The position numbers were made by a program, and so were the translations under genes. Under the pieces are notes generated by a model. That model saw only the letters and a list, made by a program, of their open reading frames with translations, had not been told where the DNA came from and did not search any database. From Achromobacter ruhlandii (GTDB lineage: Bacteria; Pseudomonadota; Gammaproteobacteria; Burkholderiales; Burkholderiaceae_B): a stretch of DNA of 64,000 nt. Positions 30,347-39,514 of the stretch are shown here, piece by piece (position 1 is the first letter of the stretch; the number at the start of each line of letters is the position of its first letter). The stretch spans positions 56,782 to 120,781 of the forward strand of contig NZ_CADIJL010000016.1 in the NCBI RefSeq assembly GCF_902859695.1, given 5' to 3'.

Positions 30347-33115
30347 ATGTCCACGCCCCCCCTGTTCGCCCCCGCCCTTGCCTGGTCCGGCCACCTGCGC
30401 CGCCGACTCGATGCCCACCCGGATCTGGCCGCCTGGCTGGCAGATGCCGAGCAACAACCGGTCACACGTGAGCGGCTGGCGCAGTGGCAGGCGGAGCTGG
30501 CCGGCGCCGGCGCGCCGGACATCCTGCCGGTGGAGCTGTGCCGCCAGGTGCTGCGCAAATTGCGCGAGCGCGTCTTCAGCACCCTGATCGTGCGCGACCT
30601 GGCCGGCCTGGCGCCGCTCGAGGAAGTGGTGGGCGCGATGACGGCGCTGGCGGACGCCGCGGTCGCCGCCGCCTATCGCAGCGTGGCCGCGGAGTTGGCC
30701 GCCGTGCATGGCGTGCCGCGCGACCCGGCCACCGGCCTGCCGCAGGAAATGCTGATCGTCGGCATGGGCAAGCTGGGCGGGGGCGAGCTGAATGTCTCGT
30801 CCGACATCGACCTGATCATGCTGTATGGCGAGGAAGGCGACACCGACGGCCCGCGCCGCATCAGCCACCACGAGTTCTACGGCCGCCTGACCCGCCGCAT
30901 GATGCCGGTGCTGTCCGAGGTCGACGCCAACGGCCAGGTCTTCCGCACAGACTTGCGCCTGCGCCCCGATGGCGACGCCGGCCCGCTGGCCTGGAGCCTG
31001 GACGCGCTGGAGCACTACCTGATCGGCCAGGGCCGCGAATGGGAACGCTACGCCTGGCTCAAGGCGCGCCTGATGCCGGCGCGGGCATTCGAGGGCAGCG
31101 ACAGCGACGCCCAGGCGCGCCAGCTGGAAAGCCTGCGCGTGCCCTTCGTCTACCGCAAGTATTTCGACTTCGACGCGCTGGCCGCGCTGCGCGCCCTGCG
31201 CGAGCGCATCCGCCAGGATTGGCAACGCCGCGCCACCGCCCGCAACGGCATCGACAGCGCCAACAACATCAAGCTGGGCGATGGCGGCATCCGCGAAATC
31301 GAATTCGTGGTGCAGTTGGCGCAACTGATCCGCGGCGGCCGCATGCCGGCGCTGCAGAAGCGCGGCCTGCTGGAAGCGCTGCACGCCGAACAGGTCGCCG
31401 GCCTGGTGTCCGAAGACGATGCCAGGCAACTGGAGGCGGCCTACCGCTTCCTGCGCCGCACCGAACACGCGCTGCAGTACCGCGAAGACGAACAGACCCA
31501 CCTGCTGCCGGGCGACCCCGCGCTGCGGGCGGGGCTGGCCGCGGCCCTGGGCATGAGCGCGCAGGACTTCGAAAGCACGCTGGCCGCCCATCGCCAGTTC
31601 GTCTCCCGCACCTTCCGCAACGTGTTCCGCATGGTGGGCATGGACAAGGAAGACACGGCCGATGCCGGCGGCGACGCGTCCGCCGACGCCGAAGTCGACG
31701 AACAATGCGAATTGGCCGAACAGATCCGCCAGGCCTTCGGCGAACAGGCCGATGACCTGCTGCGCCGCACCGAAACGCTGCTGGGCAGCCATCGCGTGCG
31801 CAGCCTGCCGGAAAGCAGTCGGCGCCGCATGGAAACGCTGCTGCCCGCCGCGCTGCGCGCGGCCCGCCAGACCAGTGCGCCGCTGGACGCGGCGGTGCGC
31901 CTGTTCGACCTGATCGAGAAGATCGCCCAGCGCAGCGCCTACCTGGCCCTGCTGGCCGAATACCCGGACACCCTGGCGCGGGTCGCGCGCATGGTCGCCG
32001 CCAGTCCCTGGGCGGCCCAGTACCTGACGCAGCACCCGCTGCTGCTGGACAGCCTGATCGACTGGCGCACCCTGTTCGAGCCGCTGGATTTCGCCCAGAT
32101 CGCGCGCCAGCTGTCCGCCGACCTCGACGCCTGCCGCCTGCCCGATGGCGATCCCGACATCGAGCGCCAGATGAACCTGATGCGCGACGTGCAGCGCCAG
32201 GCCAGCTTCCAGTTGCTGGCGCAGGACCTGGAAGGCGAGCTGACCGTTGAAAAGCTCGCCGACCAACTGTCGGCGCTGGCCGACCTGCTGCTGACGGAAA
32301 CCATCCGCCGCACCTGGCCGCTGGTGAACAAGGTCGCCGGCGCCACGCCGCGCTTCGCCGTCATCGCCTATGGCAAGCTGGGCGGCAAGGAACTGGGCTA
32401 CGCCTCGGACCTGGACCTGGTGTTCCTGTATGACGATGCGCGCGAGGACGCCGCCGAGGTCTACGCCAAGCTGGGCCGCCGCATGACCTCGTGGCTGTCC
32501 ACCATGACCTCGTCGGGACGCCTGTACGAAGTCGACCTGCGCCTGCGTCCCGATGGCGACGCCGGCCTGCTGGCGGTGTCGGTCGAGGCCTTCGAGCAAT
32601 ACCAGCAGAAACACGCCTGGGCCTGGGAGCACCAGGCCCTGACCCGCGCCCGCTACGCCTCGGGCGACAGCGAGGTCGGCCAGCGTTTCGAGCAGATCCG
32701 CGAAGCCATCCTGGTGATGCCGCGCGATACCGCCAAGCTGCGCGAGGAAGTGCTGGCGATGCGCGACAAGATCAACGCCGGACACCCGAACAGCACCGAC
32801 AAGTTCGATCTGAAGCACGACGCCGGCGGCATGGTCGACGTCGAATTCGTGACGCAGTACCTGGTGCTCAGCCATGCCGGCACCCACCCTCAGCTGGTGC
32901 GCAACCTGGGCAATATCACCCTGCTGCGGCTGGCCGGCGAGGCCGGGCTGATCGACCCGTCATTGGCCACCCGCGCCGGCGACGCCTACCGCACGCTGCG
33001 GCGCGTGCAGCACCAGATGCGCATGCAGGGCGTGGAAAAGGCGCGTGTGGCGCCGGACCAGTTGCAGGCCGAGCGCGCCGCCGTGCGGGAACTGTGGAAC
33101 GCGGTGTTGGGCTGA
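30347..33115 (+). CDS. glnE: Bifunctional glutamine synthetase adenylyltransferase/deadenylase
   Basis: 922 residues. Controls glutamine synthetase by adding or removing AMP in response to PII and glutamine. Two nucleotidyltransferase motifs are seen: the N-terminal deadenylase '[20 protein letters not shown]' (residues 141-160) and the C-terminal adenylase '[20 protein letters not shown]' (from about residue 676). The central helical linker carries a short acidic stretch. Single gene followed by queH. Confidence 0.97.
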   Translation: MSTPPLFAPALAWSGHLRRRLDAHPDLAAWLADAEQQPVTRERLAQWQAELAGAGAPDILPVELCRQVLRKLRERVFSTLIVRDLAGLAPLEEVVGAMTALADAAVAAAYRSVAAELAAVHGVPRDPATGLPQEMLIVGMGKLGGGELNVSSDIDLIMLYGEEGDTDGPRRISHHEFYGRLTRRMMPVLSEVDANGQVFRTDLRLRPDGDAGPLAWSLDALEHYLIGQGREWERYAWLKARLMPARAFEGSDSDAQARQLESLRVPFVYRKYFDFDALAALRALRERIRQDWQRRATARNGIDSANNIKLGDGGIREIEFVVQLAQLIRGGRMPALQKRGLLEALHAEQVAGLVSEDDARQLEAAYRFLRRTEHALQYREDEQTHLLPGDPALRAGLAAALGMSAQDFESTLAAHRQFVSRTFRNVFRMVGMDKEDTADAGGDASADAEVDEQCELAEQIRQAFGEQADDLLRRTETLLGSHRVRSLPESSRRRMETLLPAALRAARQTSAPLDAAVRLFDLIEKIAQRSAYLALLAEYPDTLARVARMVAASPWAAQYLTQHPLLLDSLIDWRTLFEPLDFAQIARQLSADLDACRLPDGDPDIERQMNLMRDVQRQASFQLLAQDLEGELTVEKLADQLSALADLLLTETIRRTWPLVNKVAGATPRFAVIAYGKLGGKELGYASDLDLVFLYDDAREDAAEVYAKLGRRMTSWLSTMTSSGRLYEVDLRLRPDGDAGLLAVSVEAFEQYQQKHAWAWEHQALTRARYASGDSEVGQRFEQIREAILVMPRDTAKLREEVLAMRDKINAGHPNSTDKFDLKHDAGGMVDVEFVTQYLVLSHAGTHPQLVRNLGNITLLRLAGEAGLIDPSLATRAGDAYRTLRRVQHQMRMQGVEKARVAPDQLQAERAAVRELWNAVLG

Positions 33116-33217
33116 ACAACGGGGGACGCTTGCCGGCGCCTCCCGGCGGGCGTACTGGCCAGGGCGGCAACTCAGCGTAAAATAAGGAGTTTTCCGCCTT
33201 ACCGCCGGTTTTTCACC

Positions 33218-33892
33218 ATGTCCGAATTCGTGCGCCCCAAACTCGACCTGCCCGCCGGCCGCCGCAAGGTGCTGATGCACTCGTGCTGCGCGCCCTGTTC
33301 CGGCGAGGTCATGGAAGCCATGACGGCTTCCGGGATCGACTACGCGATCTACTTCTACAACCCGAACATCCATCCGGTCAAAGAGTACGAAATCCGCAAG
33401 CAGGAGAACATCCGCTTCGCCGAGCAGCACGGCATCGAGTTCATCGACGCCGACTACGACATGGACAACTGGTTCGAGCGCGTCAAGGGCATGGAAAACG
33501 CCCCCGAACGCGGCGAGCGTTGCACCGCGTGCTTCGACATGCGCTTCGAACGCACCGCGCTGTACGCCCACGAACACGGCTTCGACACCATCACCAGTTC
33601 GCTCGGCATCTCGCGCTGGAAAGACATGAACCAGATCAACGGCTGCGGCGAGCGCGCCGCCGCGCGCTACGACGACCTGATCTACTGGACCTACAACTGG
33701 CGCAAGGGCGGTGGTTCGTCGCGCATGATCGAGATCAGCAAGCGCGAGAACTTCTACCAGCAGGAATACTGCGGCTGCGTCTACTCGCTGCGCGACACCA
33801 ACCGCCACCGCCGCGCGCAGGGCCGCGAGCGCATCCACATCGGCGTGAAGTTCTACGGCAAGGAAGACCTGATCAACGCGGAAGAGCTTTAA
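33218..33892 (+). CDS. queH: Epoxyqueuosine reductase QueH
   Basis: 224 residues. Last step of queuosine tRNA modification, reducing epoxyqueuosine; the non-orthologous replacement for cobalamin-dependent QueG. The expected cysteines are present: Cys23-Cys24 in 'HSCCAPCS', Cys102/Cys105 in '[10 protein letters not shown]' and Cys185/Cys187 in 'EYCGCVYS', ligands for a 4Fe-4S cluster and a second metal. Conserved '[18 protein letters not shown]' follows. Confidence 0.95.
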   Translation: MSEFVRPKLDLPAGRRKVLMHSCCAPCSGEVMEAMTASGIDYAIYFYNPNIHPVKEYEIRKQENIRFAEQHGIEFIDADYDMDNWFERVKGMENAPERGERCTACFDMRFERTALYAHEHGFDTITSSLGISRWKDMNQINGCGERAAARYDDLIYWTYNWRKGGGSSRMIEISKRENFYQQEYCGCVYSLRDTNRHRRAQGRERIHIGVKFYGKEDLINAEEL

Positions 33893-33928
33893 GGCCCGCG
33901 CGGGCCTGTACCGCGCGTGGCCCGGCCC

Positions 33929-34903
33929 TCAGGCCGACTCATCGTCCGGCTGGCGTCCCTGGCGCCGGTATTCCGATGGCGACACCCCATAGCGGTTGCG
34001 GAACGCGTGACTGAAGCGCGCCGCGTCCGAGAATCCATGACGGAAGGCGATCTCGCCGATCTGCCGCGCGGTCTGCGCGGTATCGGCCAGCATGTCGCGG
34101 CAGCGTTCCAGGCGCGCGCCCAGGATGAAATCGGCCGGTGTGGTGGCCGCCTGCGCGAACAGGTTGTACAGATAGCGCCGCGACACGCGCAACGCCACGG
34201 CCGCCGTCGCCGGCGACAGCTCGGGATCATGCAGGTTCTCGATCAGGTACTGCTGCACGCGGCGCAACTGCGCCTGCCGCAGTTCGGCGGGATCCTGCGG
34301 TCCGCCCCCGCCGGCCCGCTCGCTGATGTCCAGCCCCATCATCTGCATCACCGCATTGGCGGCGTCGCGCGCCGCGCTGTCTGACAGATGCGCGTGTTCG
34401 CTCAAGGCCACCCGCAACAGGTCCATGGCCATGCGGCCGCAGCCGTGGCGGGCGCTGAAGCTGCGCGCCACCGCGTTGCGCATGGCGGGCAACCAGGCCT
34501 CGGACTGCTTGCCCGGCACCTGCATCACCAGGAAATGCGCGTTGTCGTCGACATCGACCTCATAAGGACGGGTGGTGTCGTAGATGCCCCACTCACCCGG
34601 CATCAGCAGGGCGGTGCGCGCGGCCTGGCGGATTTCGCTGCGGCCGTCCAGTTGCAAGGTCACCTTGTAGCCGGACGCCTCGGCGCGTTCGGCCAGCGTC
34701 TTGGTGCGCCGCACGCGCTGCGCGCCGGTGCGCATTTCGCAGATCTGCATCCAACCCAGCGCATCGACCGCCACGCTGCTGCGAAAGTGACTGGGATCGG
34801 CCGCCGACACTTCCAGCGGCACGAACGTGTTGCTGATGTTTTCCTTCCAGCTGGCGCAATCCAGGAACTGCTGGGGCGCGCTGCGTACGAGGGGGGGTGA
34901 CAT
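33929..34903 (-). CDS. AraC-family regulator (FeaR-like) of the amine oxidation operon
   Basis: 324 residues from the ATG at 34903; the frame extends further upstream but without family similarity. The N-terminal half is an AraC-binding-2 type sensor domain ('LMPGEWGIYDTTRPYEVDVDDNAHFLVMQVP'). The C-terminal 100 residues hold two helix-turn-helix motifs ('SPATAAVALRVSRRYLYNLFAQA' and 'ARQIGEIAFRHGFSDAARFSHAFRNRYGVSPSEYRR'). FeaR of E. coli, with the same architecture, activates phenethylamine oxidase and phenylacetaldehyde dehydrogenase. Here the gene lies at the end of the aralkylamine operon, so it most likely activates it. Confidence 0.85.
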   Translation of the reverse strand: MSPPLVRSAPQQFLDCASWKENISNTFVPLEVSAADPSHFRSSVAVDALGWMQICEMRTGAQRVRRTKTLAERAEASGYKVTLQLDGRSEIRQAARTALLMPGEWGIYDTTRPYEVDVDDNAHFLVMQVPGKQSEAWLPAMRNAVARSFSARHGCGRMAMDLLRVALSEHAHLSDSAARDAANAVMQMMGLDISERAGGGGPQDPAELRQAQLRRVQQYLIENLHDPELSPATAAVALRVSRRYLYNLFAQAATTPADFILGARLERCRDMLADTAQTARQIGEIAFRHGFSDAARFSHAFRNRYGVSPSEYRRQGRQPDDESA

Positions 34904-35044
34904 GGCGACTCCGGCGCGCGGCATGGAACAGGTGGCGATCTTCTTTCTATCACCGAGCCCCGGGCGCGGAGTATCGGTGACAACCCCTACGCGGCGATGC
35001 GAGGTCCCCCATCGCCCGTTCATGGCCCCAGGCGACGCCCGGCC

Positions 35045-35635
35045 TCAGGGGGCGCGGGCGCTGCCATACGAATAGTCGGACAAGGCCAATCCCAGCGCCG
35101 CCAGCTCGCGCGCCAGGCCGTGGCGCACCGGCACCACATCGTCGTAGCGGTGCGGCCGGGCGGCGGCCACCTCGCTTTCGGTATACGGCTGGAAGCCCGT
35201 CGGCAACTGCGCCGGGCTGAACGTGCGCAACAGCCAGTTCAACACATTGGCCAACTCGGCATTGCTCAACTGCGAGTAGGCCGCGCCCGGGACCCGGACC
35301 AGGTATTCGCGTCCGGCCGGCAGGTGCGTGAAGGCGCCCACCGAATTGCGGAAATCGGGAATGCCGTGCGGCGTGCTGCCGCGGCCGTCGACCCGGTGGC
35401 AGCCGGCGCATTGCAATACGTAGTCCGCGCGCGCGGCCTGCCACAGCGTGTCGGCGCCGGGCACGCCATTCGCCGCTGCCTGCGGCCCCGCGGCGGCCTG
35501 CGCGGCCGCAGGCACCGCTTCGTCGGCGAGCGCTGCCGCCCCCACGACCGCCGCCCCGATCGCCGCGCAGGCCAGCCCGGCAGCGGCCCCGCGCCACCGC
35601 CCTCGCCCGCCGCCCCGTTCCGGCGTGTCCATCAT
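35045..35635 (-). CDS. Monohaem c-type cytochrome of the aralkylamine operon, lacking methionine
   Basis: 196 residues. An N-terminal hydrophobic signal/anchor (about residues 17-37) and an Ala-rich linker lead to a single haem motif 'CAGCH' followed by 'RVDGRGSTPHGIPDF' and a helical C-terminal part ('LSNAELANVLNWLLRTF'). After the first two residues there is no methionine at all, so the haem cannot have the usual His/Met ligation; His, Tyr or an open site is left. It overlaps the light-chain gene by four bases. A small monohaem cytochrome occurs at this place in the known aau cluster of Alcaligenes faecalis. It may carry electrons or help mature the TTQ cofactor; this is not proven. Confidence 0.85.
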   Translation of the reverse strand: MMDTPERGGGRGRWRGAAAGLACAAIGAAVVGAAALADEAVPAAAQAAAGPQAAANGVPGADTLWQAARADYVLQCAGCHRVDGRGSTPHGIPDFRNSVGAFTHLPAGREYLVRVPGAAYSQLSNAELANVLNWLLRTFSPAQLPTGFQPYTESEVAAARPHRYDDVVPVRHGLARELAALGLALSDYSYGSARAP

Positions 35636-36147
35636 GGCTTCTTCTTGGCCAACCCCACGATCACGGAGGTGGTGCAGTGGAAAATGGACGACTCATTCGA
35701 CATGCACCAGTTGACGTCGTTGTGCAGGAACATCTGGTAGCCCGGCCGCTCGCGTTCGGCCGAGGCGCACATGCACTTGCCGCAGGCCGTCTTGCCGCAG
35801 CAGTCGTTATAGCTGATGAGGTAGTCCTTGCCGTCCAGCGGGTTGTGGCAGGTCCCCACCCACGACACCGCCGACGGCGAGGTGCCGGGCGGGCACGAGG
35901 TCATGCTGCCGCCGCAGCACGAGCACAGGAAGCCATCCACCGCGCAATAACGCCAGTAGTCGCAGGCGGTCTCGTCGGTCTGCGGCTTCTTGGCCGCGGC
36001 GGGCGCCGAGCGCGCCACCGGCAGCACCGGCACCAGAAAGGCGGTGCCGACCAGCACGCGACCGATGCGGTTGAGCACGCTGCGACGCGACGTGGCGTGG
36101 GCGACGGAGCGCGTGGCGCGCTCTCCAAGCTTATCCAACCAGCGCAT
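35632..36147 (-). CDS. aauA: Aromatic (aralkyl) amine dehydrogenase light chain, TTQ subunit
   Basis: 171 residues. The small subunit that carries tryptophan tryptophylquinone and oxidises primary aralkylamines to aldehydes in the periplasm. The leader contains a twin-arginine motif ('SRRSVLNRIG') and a hydrophobic run. The TTQ tryptophans are Trp96 ('SWVGTC') and Trp147 ('DVNWC'). Asp71, Asp115 and Thr159 fall at the positions that correspond, with a constant shift of 13, to the functional residues of A. faecalis aromatic amine dehydrogenase. Fourteen cysteines fit the densely disulfide-bonded fold. Its start overlaps the end of mauD by 17 bases. Confidence 0.93.
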   Translation of the reverse strand: MRWLDKLGERATRSVAHATSRRSVLNRIGRVLVGTAFLVPVLPVARSAPAAAKKPQTDETACDYWRYCAVDGFLCSCCGGSMTSCPPGTSPSAVSWVGTCHNPLDGKDYLISYNDCCGKTACGKCMCASAERERPGYQMFLHNDVNWCMSNESSIFHCTTSVIVGLAKKKP

Positions 36148-36769
36148 TGCCGTTCTCCTTGCGTGAAATGCGGGTCTCTTCCAGCGCGCCGCCGGCCAGG
36201 AATTCCTGCACCGAGGCCACGCCCAGCTCCTTGGCCGTGAACAGGCTTTCCAACTGTTCGCGCGAATTGATCAGGCCCTTGGCGCGGATCACGCCGGACT
36301 CGTCGATCAACACCGCGTACGGCAGCTTGCTGATCTGGAACTTCATGCCCAGCTCGGTCGACAGCAGGTAGGGAAAGCGCTCCAGCCCGGCCTGGCGGTA
36401 GAACGCCAGATGCTCCGGCATCTCGCCGTCGCTGGCCAGGACGATGCGCAACCACGCGCTTTCCGTGCCGGCCACCGACTTGAGGATCGGTAAAAGCTTC
36501 TTGCACACCGGGCAGGTCGGCGACAGGAAGAACAGCAGTTGGCTGTGCTGGCCGCGCTCGCCGATCGTCAGGTGCCGGCCCAGCAGGTCGGCCAGTTCGA
36601 AGCGCGGTGCGGCTTCGCCCACCGCCGGCCCCTTGTCCATGGTCAGCGCCCCCATCGGCGCGACGCGCTCGTACAGCACGCCGATCTGACGCGACAGCGC
36701 CAGGATGACCAGCAGCAGACACAACACCACCGCCCACAGCAGAAAATTGGAAATGATCAAGGCTTCCAT
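36131..36769 (-). CDS. mauD: Amine dehydrogenase maturation protein MauD/AauD
   Basis: 212 residues from the ATG at 36769. One N-terminal membrane helix (residues 5-25) and a periplasmic thioredoxin-like domain with Cys86-Pro-Val-Cys89 ('FLSPTCPVCKKLLP') and the cis-Pro loop 'KLPYAVLID'. MauD is required for stable light chain, probably by forming its many disulfides. It lies between mauE and aauA in the order B-E-D-A. Confidence 0.93.
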   Translation of the reverse strand: MEALIISNFLLWAVVLCLLLVILALSRQIGVLYERVAPMGALTMDKGPAVGEAAPRFELADLLGRHLTIGERGQHSQLLFFLSPTCPVCKKLLPILKSVAGTESAWLRIVLASDGEMPEHLAFYRQAGLERFPYLLSTELGMKFQISKLPYAVLIDESGVIRAKGLINSREQLESLFTAKELGVASVQEFLAGGALEETRISRKENGNALVG

Positions 36770-36789
36770 ATCGTGTCGCTCCGTTGTTC

Positions 36790-37347
36790 CTAGATGTGCA
36801 GTTGCCGCAGCTTCAGGTGCGAAGCCAGCAGGTGGTTGGCGGTGAAATACAGGGCCACGGCGCTCATCGCCAGGCCGAAGACCGAGGCGGCGTCGGTCCA
36901 TTGGAGGCTGCGTGACGCGCCCTGCGCGGCGGCGAACACCGGCAGCGTCCACGACGCCAGCAGGGCATTGCGCAGCACCATCCACCAGGACAGCCCGGCG
37001 CCGCGCGCCGCGGCGCCCCGGAAAGCGGGACCGCCGCAGCCGCAATCGATGTCGCGGCGGCCGCGCGCCAGGTTCAGGGCCACGCCAGCCGTGGCCAGGG
37101 CCAGCACCAGCAATGCCAGCGCGGCCCCCGCCGCACGCAGGCCCGGCGCCAGCAGCAAGGCGCCCGCCAGCGCCTCGGCCAGCACATAGCCCCACGAGAA
37201 AAGGCTGGCCAACCCCGCGGGCAGAATGTCGTAGGCGTGCACGGCGGCGCTGAACGCCGCCATGTCCTTGAGCTTTTCCAGCGCGCCGAGCAGCAGCACG
37301 CAGGCCAGCGCCGCGCTGGCGGCATAGAGCAGAACGGGGTCGGTCAT
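36790..37347 (-). CDS. mauE: Amine dehydrogenase maturation membrane protein MauE/AauE
   Basis: 185 residues with four to five membrane helices. The conserved MauE/DoxX-like pattern is 'LGALEKLKDMAAFSAAVHAYDILP', followed by a periplasmic Cys pair 'IDCGCGG'. It probably passes oxidising equivalents to MauD during light-chain folding. Its start overlaps the heavy-chain stop codon by four bases. Confidence 0.92.
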   Translation of the reverse strand: MTDPVLLYAASAALACVLLLGALEKLKDMAAFSAAVHAYDILPAGLASLFSWGYVLAEALAGALLLAPGLRAAGAALALLVLALATAGVALNLARGRRDIDCGCGGPAFRGAAARGAGLSWWMVLRNALLASWTLPVFAAAQGASRSLQWTDAASVFGLAMSAVALYFTANHLLASHLKLRQLHI

Positions 37348-38534
37348 TGCGCGCCTCCCGGCTGTGGCTCGACCTGCAGCGCCGTCTCGCCGGCGCCCTG
37401 GATCGCGCCCTTGAACACCGGCGCGGCCGGCGCCGCGTCGTAGATGTTGACGTTGCCGCCGTCGATGGTGAACAGGCGCGGCTTGTCGTCCTGCGATACC
37501 GACATCGACAGCGCGTTCTTGCCGGGAATGCGCGCCAGCCGCTTGTGCGTGGCCAGGTCATAGACCCAGATTTCGGCGGCCGGCGTCTTGTGCGACCCCT
37601 CGGCGCCGTTCGGATGCATGCCTACGTACAGCCGCTTGCTGGCGCGATTCACCGCCAGCAGGTTGTAGCCGCCGGGCCGCCAGCCGCGATCCTTGCCGGA
37701 GGCGTCCAGCAGCGACCAGCGCTCGCCGAAGCGCGCCTCGGCACCGCTGAAATCGGCGCTGTAGACGTTGCCGTTGTACGAAACGAAGTAGAAGGTGTCG
37801 CCCAACCGGTCGGTATGGGTGAAGATCGGGTCCTTCTCGACCTCGAACATGGGCTTGCTGCGCTGCTGGCCCGAGGGCTTGCCGGCGGCGTCCAGGTCGA
37901 CCGTGACGAACGAGCCGTCGCCGCAGATGCTGGCGAAGCTGCGCGGCCGCGACGGCGGCACGATGATGCTCCAGCAGCCCGCCGATGCGGTCACTTCGTC
38001 GGCGAACTTGCGCGTCTTCAGATCGACCACCGTCACCGACGAGGCCGGCGTGGCGTTCTGCACGAATAGCAGGCCGCCATCCGAGCTCTGCTGCAGGTAG
38101 TTGCGGTAATTCAGCGCCTGGGCACGCTTCTCGGGAATCGGCACCTCGTATTTCGGCGTCAACGTCTCGGCGTCCCAGGCCTCGACCACGTCGGTGCGTT
38201 TGCCGCGGTTCAGGCGCTCGTAATAGGTGGTCATGATGTAGATGTCCTTGCCGTCCGCCGACACCGTCATGTGGCCGTTGAACGACGAGGGCACCAGCCC
38301 CAGGAATTTCAGGGTGTCGCCGTCGTAGATGTTGACGCGGCTGTCGACCAGGTGGTTGAACACCGCGTCCATCACGTACAGCCGGTGCGGGGTGGCGGGG
38401 GGCAGGCGGGTGCCGCCCTTGAGCTCCTCGACCGGCAGGTCGGCGCGGGCAAGCCCGGCGGCCGCGGCCAGGGCCGCGCACAGCGCCCATTTGCCGGCCC
38501 GGGCGGCCCTCCCGTTGGCACAAAGCGCAATCAT
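37344..38534 (-). CDS. aauB: Aromatic (aralkyl) amine dehydrogenase heavy chain
   Basis: 396 residues from the ATG at 38534. A signal peptide (residues 1-31) and a seven-bladed beta-propeller with repeated 'G.....D....N...V.D' strands, e.g. 'PHRLYVMDAVFNHLVDSRVNIYDGDTLKFLGLVP' and 'NLLAVNRASKRLYVGMHPNGAEGSHKTPAAEIWVYDLATHKRLARIPG'. Two cysteines ('AGCWSI...SICGDGS') match the disulfide of this family. It forms the alpha2-beta2 enzyme with AauA. Aralkylamine rather than methylamine specificity is inferred from similarity and from the neighbouring aldehyde dehydrogenase. Confidence 0.92.
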   Translation of the reverse strand: MIALCANGRAARAGKWALCAALAAAAGLARADLPVEELKGGTRLPPATPHRLYVMDAVFNHLVDSRVNIYDGDTLKFLGLVPSSFNGHMTVSADGKDIYIMTTYYERLNRGKRTDVVEAWDAETLTPKYEVPIPEKRAQALNYRNYLQQSSDGGLLFVQNATPASSVTVVDLKTRKFADEVTASAGCWSIIVPPSRPRSFASICGDGSFVTVDLDAAGKPSGQQRSKPMFEVEKDPIFTHTDRLGDTFYFVSYNGNVYSADFSGAEARFGERWSLLDASGKDRGWRPGGYNLLAVNRASKRLYVGMHPNGAEGSHKTPAAEIWVYDLATHKRLARIPGKNALSMSVSQDDKPRLFTIDGGNVNIYDAAPAAPVFKGAIQGAGETALQVEPQPGGAQ

Positions 38535-38565
38535 TCGATCTCTCCTGCTGTCATGTGCGTTGCTC

Positions 38566-39447
38566 CTAGAAGGCATAGACGTAGCGCATCTGCACGCCCC
38601 GCATGCGCGGACCGTTCTCGACCTTCAGGTCGTGGATGTACTGCATCTGGATCTGGTTGGCGTCGTTGATCTGGTGCGTCAGTTCCAGCGCCAGCTGGTG
38701 GTTGCGGGCGCGGCTGGTCACCGTCTCGCCCGCCGCGCGCTCGCGGCCGCCGGTCTCGTAGCGGTAGCGGATGCCGGTGTAGGTGTTGTCCGTGATGTTG
38801 GTGGAGGCCAGCGCGAAGAAGCGAAAGGACGGGTCCTTCTTGAGCGTCTGGCTCATCCAGTCGCTGTTGCGGCCGTAGATCTCCACTTCGCCAATGGCCT
38901 CGAGAAAGGTAGACTCGCCCACGCCCTTGACGAACGAGAAGTCCTGGATGGTGGACCAGCGGTTCTTGCCCGGTGATGTGTCGGGGCGCGAACCGTCGTA
39001 GCGGCCCACCGGCACCACCACGAACGGCTCCCAGGCGAACCACGTCTTGGTCTGCTCGTTGTTGTAGAGCCAGATGGCCGACCCCAGCGTCACGTCGCCG
39101 ATGCCGGTCTGGCGGTCGCGCGGGGCGCCCGGCAGTTCCATCGTGGTGCGCGACATCGGCACAATGAACTCCAGCTGCACGGTCTTGCCGAACAGCTCCC
39201 GGTAATGCATCTGGCGATAGATCAGCGCGTCCACGTCCACCGAGGCGCCGTCGATGCGCTTGCCGGCCGAATACAGCCCCGACGAGCGCAGCCCGGCCAG
39301 GTAGCCGGCGATGATGTTCGTGCCCACCGGCGCGGGTATCCAGTCGCGCGCGCTGGGGTCCCCGGCCCATGTTACCTGCGCCATGGCCAGGCCCGCCAGC
39401 AGCAATGCTGTGCGCGCCCCAGCCCGGCAATTGGTCTTGCCTGCCAT
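38566..39447 (-). CDS. Outer-membrane transporter-like protein of the amine operon
   Basis: 293 residues from the ATG at 39447. A signal peptide ending about 'VTWAGDP', then alternating hydrophobic/polar strands and a C-terminal aromatic residue ('QMRYVYAF'), as in outer-membrane beta-barrels. The pattern 'APVGTNIIAGYLAG...GIGDVTLGSAIWLYNNEQTKTWFAWEPFVVVPVGRYD' belongs to the 'phenol MetA degradation' transporter-like family (PF13557). It lies between the aldehyde dehydrogenase and the heavy-chain genes and may bring hydrophobic amines or aldehydes across the outer membrane. The role is inferred from family and context. Confidence 0.8.
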   Translation of the reverse strand: MAGKTNCRAGARTALLLAGLAMAQVTWAGDPSARDWIPAPVGTNIIAGYLAGLRSSGLYSAGKRIDGASVDVDALIYRQMHYRELFGKTVQLEFIVPMSRTTMELPGAPRDRQTGIGDVTLGSAIWLYNNEQTKTWFAWEPFVVVPVGRYDGSRPDTSPGKNRWSTIQDFSFVKGVGESTFLEAIGEVEIYGRNSDWMSQTLKKDPSFRFFALASTNITDNTYTGIRYRYETGGRERAAGETVTSRARNHQLALELTHQINDANQIQMQYIHDLKVENGPRMRGVQMRYVYAF

Positions 39448-39514
39448 GCACTTCCCCTTGGTTGCGCGGCCGCGCGCGCCGGTATTTCCCGGCTTGTCTG
39501 GCGCGGCCGTCAGT

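Noticed and set aside
29114..32887. Leftward open frame of 1257 codons across glnE and the start of the YhdP-like gene
   Set aside because: It runs opposite glnE, whose two nucleotidyltransferase motifs are intact, then out of frame through the YhdP-like gene; a composition artefact.
33892..33910. GGCCCG/CGGGCC hairpin after queH as a terminator
   Set aside because: Two-base loop and no T-run; it may be only GC-rich symmetry.
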